A stretch of DNA of 64,000 nucleotides from Pegoplata infirma (taxonomy: Eukaryota > Arthropoda > Insecta > Diptera > Anthomyiidae): the NCBI GenBank assembly GCA_963921195.1, contig OY992541.1:11192951-11256950 (forward strand), read 5' to 3'. This document shows positions 23,987 through 34,093 of this stretch, one piece after another. Under the pieces are notes generated by a model. The model ran no database searches and was not told the origin of the DNA. It saw nothing but the letters and a program-made list of their open reading frames with translations. Positions within the stretch are counted from its first letter, which is position 1, and every line of letters starts with the position of its first letter. The translations under genes were made by a program, and so were the position numbers.

Positions 23987-26887
23987 ATGAATAAAAAAAC
24001 AAATCAAACTTTAGATCATTTTCATGAAATTGATACCAAATACATAAGTTGTCCTATATCGCTTATTTATATGAATATTCGTTCCTTACGTTTAAATTTC
24101 ACAACATTTCTTACAAACATAAACAAAATAATTAGCGAAATAAAAATCATAGTTCTTGTTGAAACAAACATAAGTGACAATGAAAACATTTTTTATAATA
24201 TTCATGGTTTCAACTCGGTTTTCTTAAATAGAAATGGCAAAGGAGGAGGTATTGCGGTGTATGTAAAAGAAAATATAGAATTTACCAAACTCTCTACAAA
24301 AACAAAATCATTTGAACTAATTCAACTAAACATAAACACAAACAGCGAACCCCTTTCCCTTTTATCAGTGTATCGCCCCCCTAATCTAAAAATTCCAGAG
24401 TTTATAACTGAGCTTGATACAATCGTAAACAACATAAAGAAAAAACAAGAGATCGTTATAGTAGGAGATATGAATATAGACATTAAAACAGATAACATTA
24501 CAACAACAACATATCTTGATATGATACTGTCTAATGGTATGCAGAGTATGGTAAATGAGAGCACTCGTGTAGATGTTAATAAAAATACGAGCACTTGCAT
24601 TGATCATGTGTTCATAAAAAATAATCAAGCAAACTCTCATGCTAATGCAACAATAATTAGAACAACAATATCTGACCATTATTCAATTTTTTGCTGTATT
24701 CAAAAAGAACAAAAAAATCAGGGCAGTGAAACACGTATAACTCAGGGGCCACAATATAATAATTCTAAAGTTAATAAAAGCATACGGGAAACCAATTGGA
24801 ACGATGTAATAAATCAAATACCAAATACAGAATGTTTATATAATGAAATCTTTAACAAATTTTGTGAAATTTATAAAACATCGAATAAAGAAACTAAACC
24901 TAGTAAAAAAAGATCAAATAATCCTTGGATTAGTGAAGAATTAGTTAAATATTGTGATACTCGGGACAAACTTCATAGAAAATGGCGAAATAATAAAAAT
25001 AACAAGATATTTGAGTCTGAATACAAAAAATTTAGGAACTCTTTAAATAAAAAAATACACAATGCAAAAAATATGTACTATAAAAATAAGTTTTTGGAAA
25101 ATAGAAACGATATGCGTGCAACTTGGCAAATTATAAACGAAATAATCGGTAAAAAACCAAGCAATCTTGATGAAATCGTAATAAAAAACTTCAAAAATGA
25201 TAACATAAACGTAATTATAAATAACTTTTCTACGAACTTTAACGATAACGTTAAAAAAATAATACACGATTGTAACATTAAAACAAGCAACAACATTGAA
25301 ACAACACTTCAAAACTCCATGTATCTTTCTTACACAAACGAGGAAGAAATTTATAATATTCTTATAACCCTAAACATCAAAAAAGGTGCCGGTGTAGACT
25401 GCATTAGACCGAAAGATCTAAAAAATAATGCAAACATATTAACACCTATACTAACAAAACTTATAAACTCAAGTTTAGAAAACGCCGTCGTGCCAAAACA
25501 GCTTAAAACGTCAATAATAAGGCCAATATATAAAAGCGGAAGTAAATCGGACTACAACAACTACAGGCCAATAGCTATCCTGTCAGTAATTGAAAAAGTG
25601 TTAGAAGAAGTTATAGCCAGAAGACTTAATGCGTATTTACAAAAGTATAATATCATCAATAAAAATCAATTTGGATTCCAAAAAGGAAAAAACATTAATA
25701 AACTTCTTGGAAATTTCTCAAACCACATCAACAAATGTCTTAGTCAACACATGCACTGCTTAGTTTTGTACATCGACTTTAGTAAAGCATTTGACACATT
25801 GTCTCATAGCAAGCTTATCCAAATGCTAGAAAGAGTTGGGATAAGAGGAAACACACTAAATTGGTTCAAAAATTATCTTGAATGCAGGACATATCAGGTT
25901 AAAATAAATAATAATTTCAGTGATGAAATATCATCTGAATATGGAGTACCTCAAGGTTCAAAACTTGGACCGATTCTTTATATTATTTATGCAAATGATA
26001 TGATAAATGCGCTACAAGAAAGCACAGCATTCGCGTATGCAGATGATACTGCCATTATCGTTGCTGATAAAAATATTTGTAATGCCACAAGAACATTACA
26101 AAATCAATTTGACATTGCAACAAAGTGGTGTCATGACAACGGTCTACTTATTAATGCAACAAAGACGAAAGTAATGCATATTAAGCCACCACATCTAAAC
26201 AATACATCAATACAAATTAAGTTCCATGACAGAGAATGTTTGCACAATAAAAATAGCACCAACGATACATGTAACACATATATTGAAGTAGTCAACTCTT
26301 ACAAATACCTCGGAGTCTATGTAGATAGCAGTTTTAAATGGAACTTGCATGTTGAAAACATTCAGAAAAAGCTAAGAAAATCCGCATATGCACTCTACCA
26401 CTTAAGTAACTGTGCCACCTACAATGTATTAAGACAGGCTTATTTTTCGTTATCGGAGTCTTACATTCGGCATGGTATAGCAGCCTGGGGAAGTGCAACA
26501 TACTGTAGAACTTTACAAAATACCCAGAATCAACTCTTGAAAATTCTCTGGAAAAATCAACGACTATCATTAGAAACCACCAGATATATTACAAACAACA
26601 TCAACAACTCTATCGTCGCTCAAAACGATCAACACAACAACAATACAAATAACAACAGCAACAACAACAATAATCAGAACAGTAGCTGCAGCAACAACAT
26701 AATCAACAACTCAAATCAAATCATCAATACAAACAACAACACAACAACAACCCATCAACAACAACGCTCGAATCAAAATAACATCAACCACAACAGAGTT
26801 GCCAACAACGGAAATATCAACAGTAGAACAAAAAACAAAACCGGAATCGTCAACACCAAGTCACAGACTAATACAGACTCGACATAA
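23987..26887 (+). CDS. LINE ORF2: endonuclease and reverse transcriptase, C-terminus interrupted by a MITE
   Basis: ATG at 23987, 96 bp after ORF1. The N-terminal endonuclease carries the family residues in order: NIRSL, glutamate in VETNISD (about E59), GDMNID (about 160), DHVF (about 206) and SDHYSI (229-234). Reverse transcriptase spans roughly 450-750, with YRPIAILS, NQFGFQKGKN, the DFSKAFD block (D597), GVPQGSKLGPIL and the catalytic YADD at 684-687. From about residue 870 the protein becomes very rich in Asn, Gln and Thr, unusual for the family. At codon 958 a 300-bp MITE begins (26862), and its sequence supplies the last eight codons and the TAA at 26885-26887. The original frame resumes after the MITE at 27162. 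The protein would nick genomic DNA and reverse transcribe element RNA in place. Confidence 0.93.
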   Translation: MNKKTNQTLDHFHEIDTKYISCPISLIYMNIRSLRLNFTTFLTNINKIISEIKIIVLVETNISDNENIFYNIHGFNSVFLNRNGKGGGIAVYVKENIEFTKLSTKTKSFELIQLNINTNSEPLSLLSVYRPPNLKIPEFITELDTIVNNIKKKQEIVIVGDMNIDIKTDNITTTTYLDMILSNGMQSMVNESTRVDVNKNTSTCIDHVFIKNNQANSHANATIIRTTISDHYSIFCCIQKEQKNQGSETRITQGPQYNNSKVNKSIRETNWNDVINQIPNTECLYNEIFNKFCEIYKTSNKETKPSKKRSNNPWISEELVKYCDTRDKLHRKWRNNKNNKIFESEYKKFRNSLNKKIHNAKNMYYKNKFLENRNDMRATWQIINEIIGKKPSNLDEIVIKNFKNDNINVIINNFSTNFNDNVKKIIHDCNIKTSNNIETTLQNSMYLSYTNEEEIYNILITLNIKKGAGVDCIRPKDLKNNANILTPILTKLINSSLENAVVPKQLKTSIIRPIYKSGSKSDYNNYRPIAILSVIEKVLEEVIARRLNAYLQKYNIINKNQFGFQKGKNINKLLGNFSNHINKCLSQHMHCLVLYIDFSKAFDTLSHSKLIQMLERVGIRGNTLNWFKNYLECRTYQVKINNNFSDEISSEYGVPQGSKLGPILYIIYANDMINALQESTAFAYADDTAIIVADKNICNATRTLQNQFDIATKWCHDNGLLINATKTKVMHIKPPHLNNTSIQIKFHDRECLHNKNSTNDTCNTYIEVVNSYKYLGVYVDSSFKWNLHVENIQKKLRKSAYALYHLSNCATYNVLRQAYFSLSESYIRHGIAAWGSATYCRTLQNTQNQLLKILWKNQRLSLETTRYITNNINNSIVAQNDQHNNNTNNNSNNNNNQNSSCSNNIINNSNQIINTNNNTTTTHQQQRSNQNNINHNRVANNGNINSRTKNKTGIVNTKSQTNTDST

Positions 26888-27161
26888 GTGACAGGTGTCA
26901 AAAAAGTATTCTTTAACCATATGGTTAATATTTTCAAATTATTCTACGAATTAGGTTAGAAAGAGAAAACTGATATAACGCGCCATAAGAAAAATGGATG
27001 CCAGATCGGTTTTTGTTGTTTCACTCACTCCTAAGTCGTAGAAAGTGTTGCCATGTTAGCGTAAAACGGACTAAAAACCGCTGTGTTTTCTCCTAAAATC
27101 GCTAAGTTTTTCCCCATTTTTTCTTATAAAACTCTACTGTCGAGTCTGTATTTAGTCTGTG
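26862..27161 (+). mobile_element. CACAG-ended MITE (family A, copy 4) inside ORF2
   Basis: A 300-bp non-coding element with ~23-bp terminal inverted repeats beginning CACAGACTAA (left, TAATACAG; right, the complement of TAAATACAG). It is flanked by the 7-bp duplication ACCAAGT at 26855-26861 and 27162-27168. It is nearly identical to three copies at 57358-58563. The CACAG start fits the CANRG termini I associate with P-like elements, but 7-bp duplications leave the superfamily open. Confidence 0.92.
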
Positions 27162-27467
27162 ACCAAGTCTAACAACCTGGCCAAGGATGTCAACGTACTA
27201 AACGTGAAAAGCTTGTACTACACAACGCTAATAAACGAATTTTTCAACGACACAAGATTTCTTCAGCCAATTGATCACGTGCACAACACAAGGCGTCGAG
27301 CGGAAGGAAGGTTCAAAGTAGAACGCTTTCGCAACGAATATGGAAGGAACACCTTAGCCGTAACGCTACCCACAATTTTCAACACTATACCAACACAAAT
27401 TTTAAATCTTAAAAACAAATACACCAGAAACAAAATGATTAAAAAACATTACATAAGTTTGCAATAA
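27162..27467 (+). pseudogene. Separated C-terminal part of LINE ORF2
   Basis: After the MITE, the codons from ACC-AAG-TCT onward continue the ORF2 frame exactly. The 7-bp duplication plus the 300-bp MITE explains the gap, and removing both leaves phase unchanged. The segment includes RRRAEGRFKVERFRNEYG and ends YISLQ with TAA at 27465-27467. Arginine-rich C-termini of this type (RRR, then a RFRNEYGR motif) are usual in Jockey/CR1-group insect ORF2 proteins. It has been cut from its start and is presumably not translated now. Confidence 0.88.
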
Positions 27468-27584
27468 AAGAAAATAAATGAATTAAAAACAATACTTTAA
27501 ATTCCTGCAGACAAGCCGTATGGCTTAGCGGGACTAGCATTAATTATTATGTAAAATATTTATTGATTAATAAAAATGAAAATT

Positions 27585-27609
27585 AAAAAAAAAAAAAAAA
27601 AAAAAAAAA
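27585..27609 (+). other. LINE poly(A) tail
   Basis: A run of 25 A bases ends the 3' UTR and abuts satellite (TTCAAGTGAATT). No separate AATAAA-to-tail spacing needs to be assumed: AATAAAAATG lies about 20 bases upstream. Confidence 0.9.
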
Positions 27610-30600
27610 TTCAAGTGAATTAATTCAAATGAATTAATTCAAAATGAATTAATTCAAAATGAATTAATTCAAAATGAATTAATTCAAAATGAATTAATTC
27701 AAAATGAATTAATTCAAAATGAATTAATTCAAAATGAATTAATTCAAAATGAATTAATTCAAATGAGTTAATTCAAAATGAATTAATTCAAAATGAATTA
27801 ATTCAAAATGAATTAATTCAAAATTAATTAATTCAAAATGAATTAATTCAAAATGAATTAATTCAAGTGAATTAATTCAAATGAATTAATTCAAAATGAA
27901 TTAATTCAAAATGAATTAATTCAAAATGAATTAATTCAAAATGAATTAATTCAAAATGAATTAATTCAAAATGAATTAATTCAAAATGAATTAATTCAAA
28001 ATGAATTAATTCAAAATGAATTAATTCAAAATGAATTAATTCAAAATGAATTAATTCAAGTGAATTAATTCAAATGAATTAATTCAAAATGAATTAATTC
28101 AAAATGAATTAATTCAAAATGAATTAATTCAAAATGAATTAATTCAAAATGAATTAATTCAAAATGAATTAATTCAAAATGATTTAACTCAAAATGAATT
28201 AATTCAAAATGAATTAATTCAAAATGAATTAATTCAAAATGAATTAATTCAAGTGAATTAATTCAAAATGAATTAACTCAAAATGAATTAATTCAAAATG
28301 AATTAATTCAATATGAATTAATTCAAAATGAATTAATTCAAAATGAATTAATTCAAATTGAATTAATTCAAGTGAATTAATTCAAAATGAATTAATTCAA
28401 ATGAGTTAATTCAAAATGAATTAATTCAAAATGAATTAATTCAAAATGAATTAATTCAAAATGAATTAATTCAAAATGAATTAATTCAAAATGAATTAAT
28501 TCAAAATTAATTAATTCAAATGAGTTAATTCAAAATGAATTAATTCAAAATGAATTAATTCAAAATGAATTAATTCAAAATGAATTAATTCAAAATGAAT
28601 TAATTCAAAATGAATTAATTCAAAATGAATTAATTCAAATGAGTTAATTCAAAATGAATTAATTCAAAATGAATTAATTCAAATGAATTAATTCAAAATG
28701 AGTTAATTCAAGTGAATTAATTCAAAATGAATTAATTCAAATGAGTTAATTCAAAATGAATTAATTCAAAATGAATTAATTCAAAATGAATTAATTCAAA
28801 ATGAATTAATTCAAAATGAATTAATTCAAAATGAATTAATTCAAAATGAATTAATTCAAGTGAATTAATTCAAAATGAATTAATTCAAAATGAATTAATT
28901 CAAAATGAATTAATTCAAAATGAATTAATTCAAAATGAATTAATTCAAATGAGTTAATTCAAAATGAATTAATTCAAAATGAATTAATTCAAAATTAATT
29001 AATTCAAATGAGTTAATTCAAAATGAATTAATTCAAAATGAATTAATTCAAAATGAATTAATTCAAAATGAATTAATTCAAAATGAATTAATTCAAAAAG
29101 AATTAATTCAAATGAATTAATTCAAAATGAATTAATTCAAAATGAATTAATTCAAAATGAATTAATTCAAAATGAATTAATTCAAAATTAATTAATTCAA
29201 ATGAGTTAATTCAAAATGAATTAATTCAAAATGAATTAATTCAAAATGAGTTAATTCAAGTGAATTAATTCAAAATGAATTAATTCAAATGAGTTAATTC
29301 AAAATGAATTAATTCAAAATGAATTAATTCAAAATGAATTAATTCAAAATGAATTAATTCAAAATGAATTAATTCAAAATGAATTAATTCAAAATGAATT
29401 AATTCAAAATGAATTAATTCAAATGAGTTAATTCAAAATGAATTAATTCAAAATGAATTAATTCAAAATGAATTAATTCAAAATGAATTAATTCAAGTGA
29501 ATTAATTCATTTGAGTTAATTCAAAATGAATTAATTCAAAATGAATTAATTCAAAATGAGTTAATTCAAAATGAATTAATTCAAAATGAATTAATTCAAA
29601 ATGAATTAATTCAAAATGAATTAATTCAAAATGAATTAATTCCTAATGAATTAATTCAAAATGAATTAATTCAAAATGAATTAATTCAAAATGAATTAAT
29701 TCAAAATTAATTAATTCAAATGAGTTAATTCAAAATGAATTAATTCAAAATGAATTAATTCAAAATGAATTAATTCAAAATGAATTAATTCAAAATGAAT
29801 TAATTCAAAATGAATTAATTCAAAATGAATTAATTCAAATGAGTTAATTCAAAATGAATTAATTCAAAATGAATTAATTCAAAATGAATTAATTCAAAAT
29901 GAATTAATTCAAAATGAATTAATTCAAAATGAATTAATTCAAATGAATTAATTCAAAATGAGTTAATTCAAGTGAATTAATTCAAAATGAATTAATTCAA
30001 ATGAGTTAATTCAAAATGAATTAATTCAAAATGAATTAATTCAAAATGAATTAATTCAAAATGAATTAATTCAAAATGAATTAATTCAAAATGAATTAAT
30101 TCAAAATGAATTAATTCAAAATGAATTAACTCAAAATGAATTAATTCAAATGAATTAATTCAAATGAGTTAATTCAAAATGAACTAATTCAAAATGAACT
30201 AATTCAAAATGAATTAATTCAACATGAATTAATTCAAAATGAATTAATTCAAAATGAATTAATTCAAAATGAATTAATTCAAAATGAATTAACTCAAAAT
30301 GAATTAATTCAAATGAATTAATTCAAATGAGTTAATTCAAAATGAATTAATTCAAAATGAATTAATTCAAAATGAATTAATTTAAGTGAATTAATTCAAA
30401 ATGAATTAATTCAAAATGAATTAATTCATTTTGAAAATGAAATGAATTAATTCAAAATGAATTAATTCAAAATGAATTAATACAAAATGAATTAATTCAA
30501 AATGAATTAATTCAAAATGAATTAATTCAAATGAATTAATTCAAAATGAATTAATTCAAAATGAATTAATTCAAAATGAATTAATTCAAAATGAATTAAT

Positions 30601-31410
30601 TCAAAATGAATTAATTCAAAATGAATTAATTCAAAATGAGTTAATTCAAAATTAATTAATTCAAGTGAATTAATTCAAAATGAATTAATTCAAAATGAAT
30701 TAATTCAAAATGAATTAACTCAAAATGAATTAATTCAAAATGATTTAATTCAAAATGAATTAATTCAAAATGAATTAATTCAAAATGAATTAATTCAAAA
30801 TGAATTAATTCAAAATGAGTTAATTCAAATGAATTAATTCAAAATGAATTAATTCAAAATGAATTAATTCAAAATGAATTAATTCAAAATGAATTAATTC
30901 ATTTTGAAAATGAAATGAATTAATTCAAAATGAATTAATTCAAAATGAATTAATTCAAAATGAATTCATTCAAAATGAATTAATTCAAAATGAATTAATT
31001 CAAAATGAATTAATTCAAAATGAATTAATTCAAAATGAATTAATTCAAAATGAATTAATTCAAAATGAATTAATTCAAAATTAATTAATTCAAAATTAAT
31101 TAATTCAAAATGAATTAATTCAAAATGAATTAATTCAAAATTAATTAATTCAAATGAGTTAATTCAAAATGAATTAATTCAAAATAAATTAATTCAAAAT
31201 GAATTAATTCAAAATGAATTAATTCAAAATGAATTAATTCAAAATGAATTAATTCAAAATGAATTAATTCAAAATGAGTTAATTCAAAATGAATTAATTC
31301 AAATGAGTTAATTCAAAATGAATTAATTCAAAATGAATTAATTCAAAATGAATTAATTCAAAATGAATTAATTCAAAATGAATTAATTCAAAATGAATTA
31401 ATTCAAAATG
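27610..31410 (+). repeat. Satellite array, block E, duplicate of 6.9-12.5 kb
   Basis: Forward 15-bp satellite. Variant monomers align with blocks A and B about 21 kb to the left: CAATATG at 28310 and 7150, AAAAAGAATT at 29095 and 8071, CCTAATG at 29642 and 8619, doubled GAACTAATTC at 30181 and 9128. After the RTE-like insertion is skipped, the flipped junctions at 30427 and 30900 match 11600 and 12028, and GAATTCATTC at 30963 matches 12121. The site corresponding to the LINE insertion is unoccupied (30369-30379). Confidence 0.95.
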
Positions 31411-31655
31411 CCCCTTTACATTGAAAGTTATTTCTTCCTGTTCCGTAACCACGCATAAACGGCTGAACCGATTTTATTGAAATTTTTACCAATGATAGTA
31501 CTAACCGAGGAGAAAACTATAGATTACACTGTGCAACAAGAAAAATGAGCCTCAATGGCTTCAACGCCACATGAAAGTAGACCATGAAGTGAACAAAATC
31601 ACCAAAGGGTTTTGCAAAGTCAGTTCGGATTTCTTTTTTATAGCCCACTGAAGTT
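31411..31655 (-). repeat. 245-bp fragment copied from 38749-38993, inverted, inside satellite
   Basis: Reverse-complement comparison with 38749-38993 gives 244 of 245 identical bases and no gaps; the only difference I see is CATGAAG for CATCAAG. The source segment spans a junction between a Helitron internal repeat and the end of a foldback MITE (GCACAGTGTA), so the same chimeric junction is in both places. The insert is followed by CAACTG and then satellite. Confidence 0.95.
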
Positions 31656-33533
31656 CAACTGAATTCAAGTGAATTAATTCAAATGAATTAATTCAAAATG
31701 AATTAATTCAAAATGAATTAATTCAAAATGAATTAATTCAAAATTAATTAATTCAAATGAGTTAATTCAAAATGAATTAATTCAAAATGAATTAATTCAA
31801 AATGAATTAATTCAAAATGAATTAATTCAAAATGAATTAATTCAAAATGAATTAATTCAAAATGAATTAATTCAAAATGAATTAATTCAAAATGAATTAA
31901 TTCAAAATGAATTAATTCAAAATGAATTAATTCAAAATGAATTAATTCAAAATGAATTAATTCAAAATGAATTAATTCAAAATGAATTAATTCAAAATTA
32001 ATTAATTCAAATGAGTTAATTCAAAATGAATTAATTCAAAATGAATTAATTCAAAATGAATTAATTCAAAATGAATTAATTCAAAATGAATTAATTCAAA
32101 ATGAATTAATTCAAAATGAATTAATTCAAAATGAATTAATTCAAAATGAATTAATTCAAAAAGAATTAATTCAAATGAATTAATTCAAAATGAATTAATT
32201 CAAAATGAATTAATTCAAAATGAATTAATTCAAAATGAATTAATTCAAAATTAATTAATTCAAATGAGTTAATTCAAAATGAATTAATTCAAAATGAATT
32301 AATTCAAAATGAATTAATTCAAAATGAATTAATTCAAAATGAGTTAATTCAAGTGAATTAATTCAAAATGAATTAATTCAAATGAGTTAATTCAAAATGA
32401 ATTAATTCAAAATGAATTAATTCAAAATGAATTAATTCAAAATGAATTAATTCAAAATGAATTAATTCAAAATGAATTAATTCAAAATGAATTAATTCAA
32501 AATGAATTAATTTAAATGAGTTAATTCAAAATGAATTAATTCAAAATGAATTAATTCAAAATGAATTAATTCAAAATGAATTAATTCAAGTGAATTAATT
32601 CATTTGAGTTAATTCAAAATGAATTAATTCAAAATGAATTAATTCAAAATGAGTTAATTCAAAATGAATTAATTCAAAATGAATTAATTCAAAATGAATT
32701 AATTCAAAATGAATTAATTCAAAATGAATTAATTCAAAATGAATTAATTCCTAATGAATTAATTCAAAATGAATTAATTCAAAATGAATTAATTCAAAAT
32801 GAATTAATTCAAAATGAATTAATTCAAAATGAATTAATTCAAAATGAATTAATTCAAAATGAATTAATTCAAGTGAATTAATTCATTTCAAAATGAGTTA
32901 ATTCAAAATGAATTAATTCAAAATGAATTAATTCAAAATGAATTAATTAAAAATGAATTAATTCAAAATGAAATAATTCAAAATGAATTAATTCAAAATG
33001 AATTAATTCAAAATGAATTAATTCAAAATGAATTAATTCAAAATGAATTAATTCAAAATGAATTAATTCAAAATGAATTAATTCAAAATGAATTAATTCA
33101 AAATGAATTAATTGAAATGAGTTAATTCAAAATGAATTAATTCAAATGAATTAATTCAAAATGAATTAATTCAAAATAAATTAATTCAAAATGAATTAAT
33201 TCAAAATTAATTAATTCAAAATGAATTAATTCAAAATGAATTAATTCAAAATGAATTAATTCAAAATAAATTAATTCAAAATGAATTAATTCAAAATAAT
33301 TAATTCAAAATGAGTTAATTCAAGTGAATTAATTCGAAATGAATTAATTCAAATGAATTAATTCAAAATGAATTAATTCAAAATGAATTAATTCAAAATG
33401 AATTAATTCAAAATGAATTAATTCAAAATGAGTTAATTCAAAATGAATTAATTCAAAATGAATTAATTCAAAATGAATTAATTCAATATGAATTAATTCA
33501 AAATAAATTAATTCAAAATGAATTAATTCAAAA
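31656..33533 (+). repeat. Satellite array, block F
   Basis: Forward satellite. AAAAAGAATT at 32158 and CCTAATG at 32750 repeat the block E markers at 29095 and 29642, a spacing of 3063 and 3108 bp, again showing the ~3.1-kb higher-order unit. The right third has more point variants (AAAATAAATT, a 14-bp AATAATTAATTC), as is common at array edges. A minus-strand open frame here is only the repeated satellite (LIHFE units). Confidence 0.96.
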
Positions 33534-33775
33534 GCTAGCAATTATTTAAAGGAAATGTTATCTAAACTAAGGCGACCAGATTTTGAAAATAAAAATAGAG
33601 GACATAAAGAAAAAAAGTAAAAAAAAATCGAATTCAAAATTGTTTACATATTTTACAGACAAATTTACATTCATATAAATAACCGCGAGTACCACCAAGC
33701 GGTGGTCAACACATCTTTAACGATGTGTTAGAAGTGAAAATCAGGCAAAAAAAGGGAAAGTTTCATTTTTTCAAA
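33534..33775. mobile_element. 242-bp insert with two adjacent hairpins, possibly a hAT-like remnant
   Basis: Non-satellite segment inside the array. It contains CTAAGGCGACCAGATTTTGA, a start resembling hAT-type termini, and two neighbouring perfect hairpins: ACCACC-AAGC-GGTGGT at 33691-33706 and AACACATC-TTTAAC-GATGTGTT at 33708-33729. No terminal inverted repeat pair, target duplication or reading frame could be identified. No tRNA or hammerhead core is seen. Confidence 0.5.
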
Positions 33776-34093
33776 ATGAATTAATTCAAAATGAATTAAT
33801 TCAAATGAATTAATTCAAAATGAGTTAATTCAAATGAATTAATTCAAAATGAATTAATTTAAAATGAATTAATTCAAATTGGATTAATTCAAAATTAATT
33901 AATTTAAAATGAATTAATTCAAAATGAATTAATTCAAAATGAATTAATTCAAAATGAATTAATTCAAAATGAATTAATTCAAAATGAATTAATTCAAAAT
34001 GAATTAATTCAAAATGAGTTAATTCAAAATGAATTAATTCAAAATGAATTAATTCAAAATGAATTAATTCAAAATGAATTAATTCAAAATGAA
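33776..34093 (+). repeat. Last satellite block G
   Basis: About 20 forward monomers, some degenerate (TTTAAAATG, AAATTGGATT), ending at 34093 in AAAATGAA. This is the right border of the whole array. No satellite monomers occur to the right of it. Confidence 0.95.

Larger units (their letters stand above)
23321..27609 (+). mobile_element. Jockey/CR1-group LINE, 5'-truncated, poly(A)-tailed
   Basis: About 4.3 kb between satellite blocks, made of ORF1 (5'-partial), a 96-bp gap, ORF2 with endonuclease and reverse transcriptase, a MITE inside the end of ORF2, the rest of ORF2, a ~118-bp 3' UTR and a 25-A tail. The 3' UTR holds a small stem-loop (AAGCC GTAT GGCTT). The order ORF1, endonuclease, reverse transcriptase and poly(A) tail is that of Jockey-superfamily elements. 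The 5' end merges with satellite at CAAAATGAACTCAAAG. Both frames are free of stops apart from the MITE, so the insertion appears young. Confidence 0.93.

Noticed and set aside
33344..33541. Minus-strand protein of repeated FELIH units
   Set aside because: It is the satellite read in its one open minus-strand frame; the 14-bp variants break it elsewhere.
33661..33740. tRNA or hammerhead ribozyme
   Set aside because: Two neighbouring hairpins are present, but there is no cloverleaf, B-box-like sequence or CUGAUGA/GAAA core.
1..34093. CRISPR array or telomeric repeat
   Set aside because: Units are contiguous 14-15-bp monomers with no unique spacers and no cas genes, and the monomer is not TTAGG-like. 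It is a eukaryotic satellite.
1..34093. Centromere
   Set aside because: A long satellite invaded by LINEs would be compatible, but nothing in the sequence shows centromeric function.
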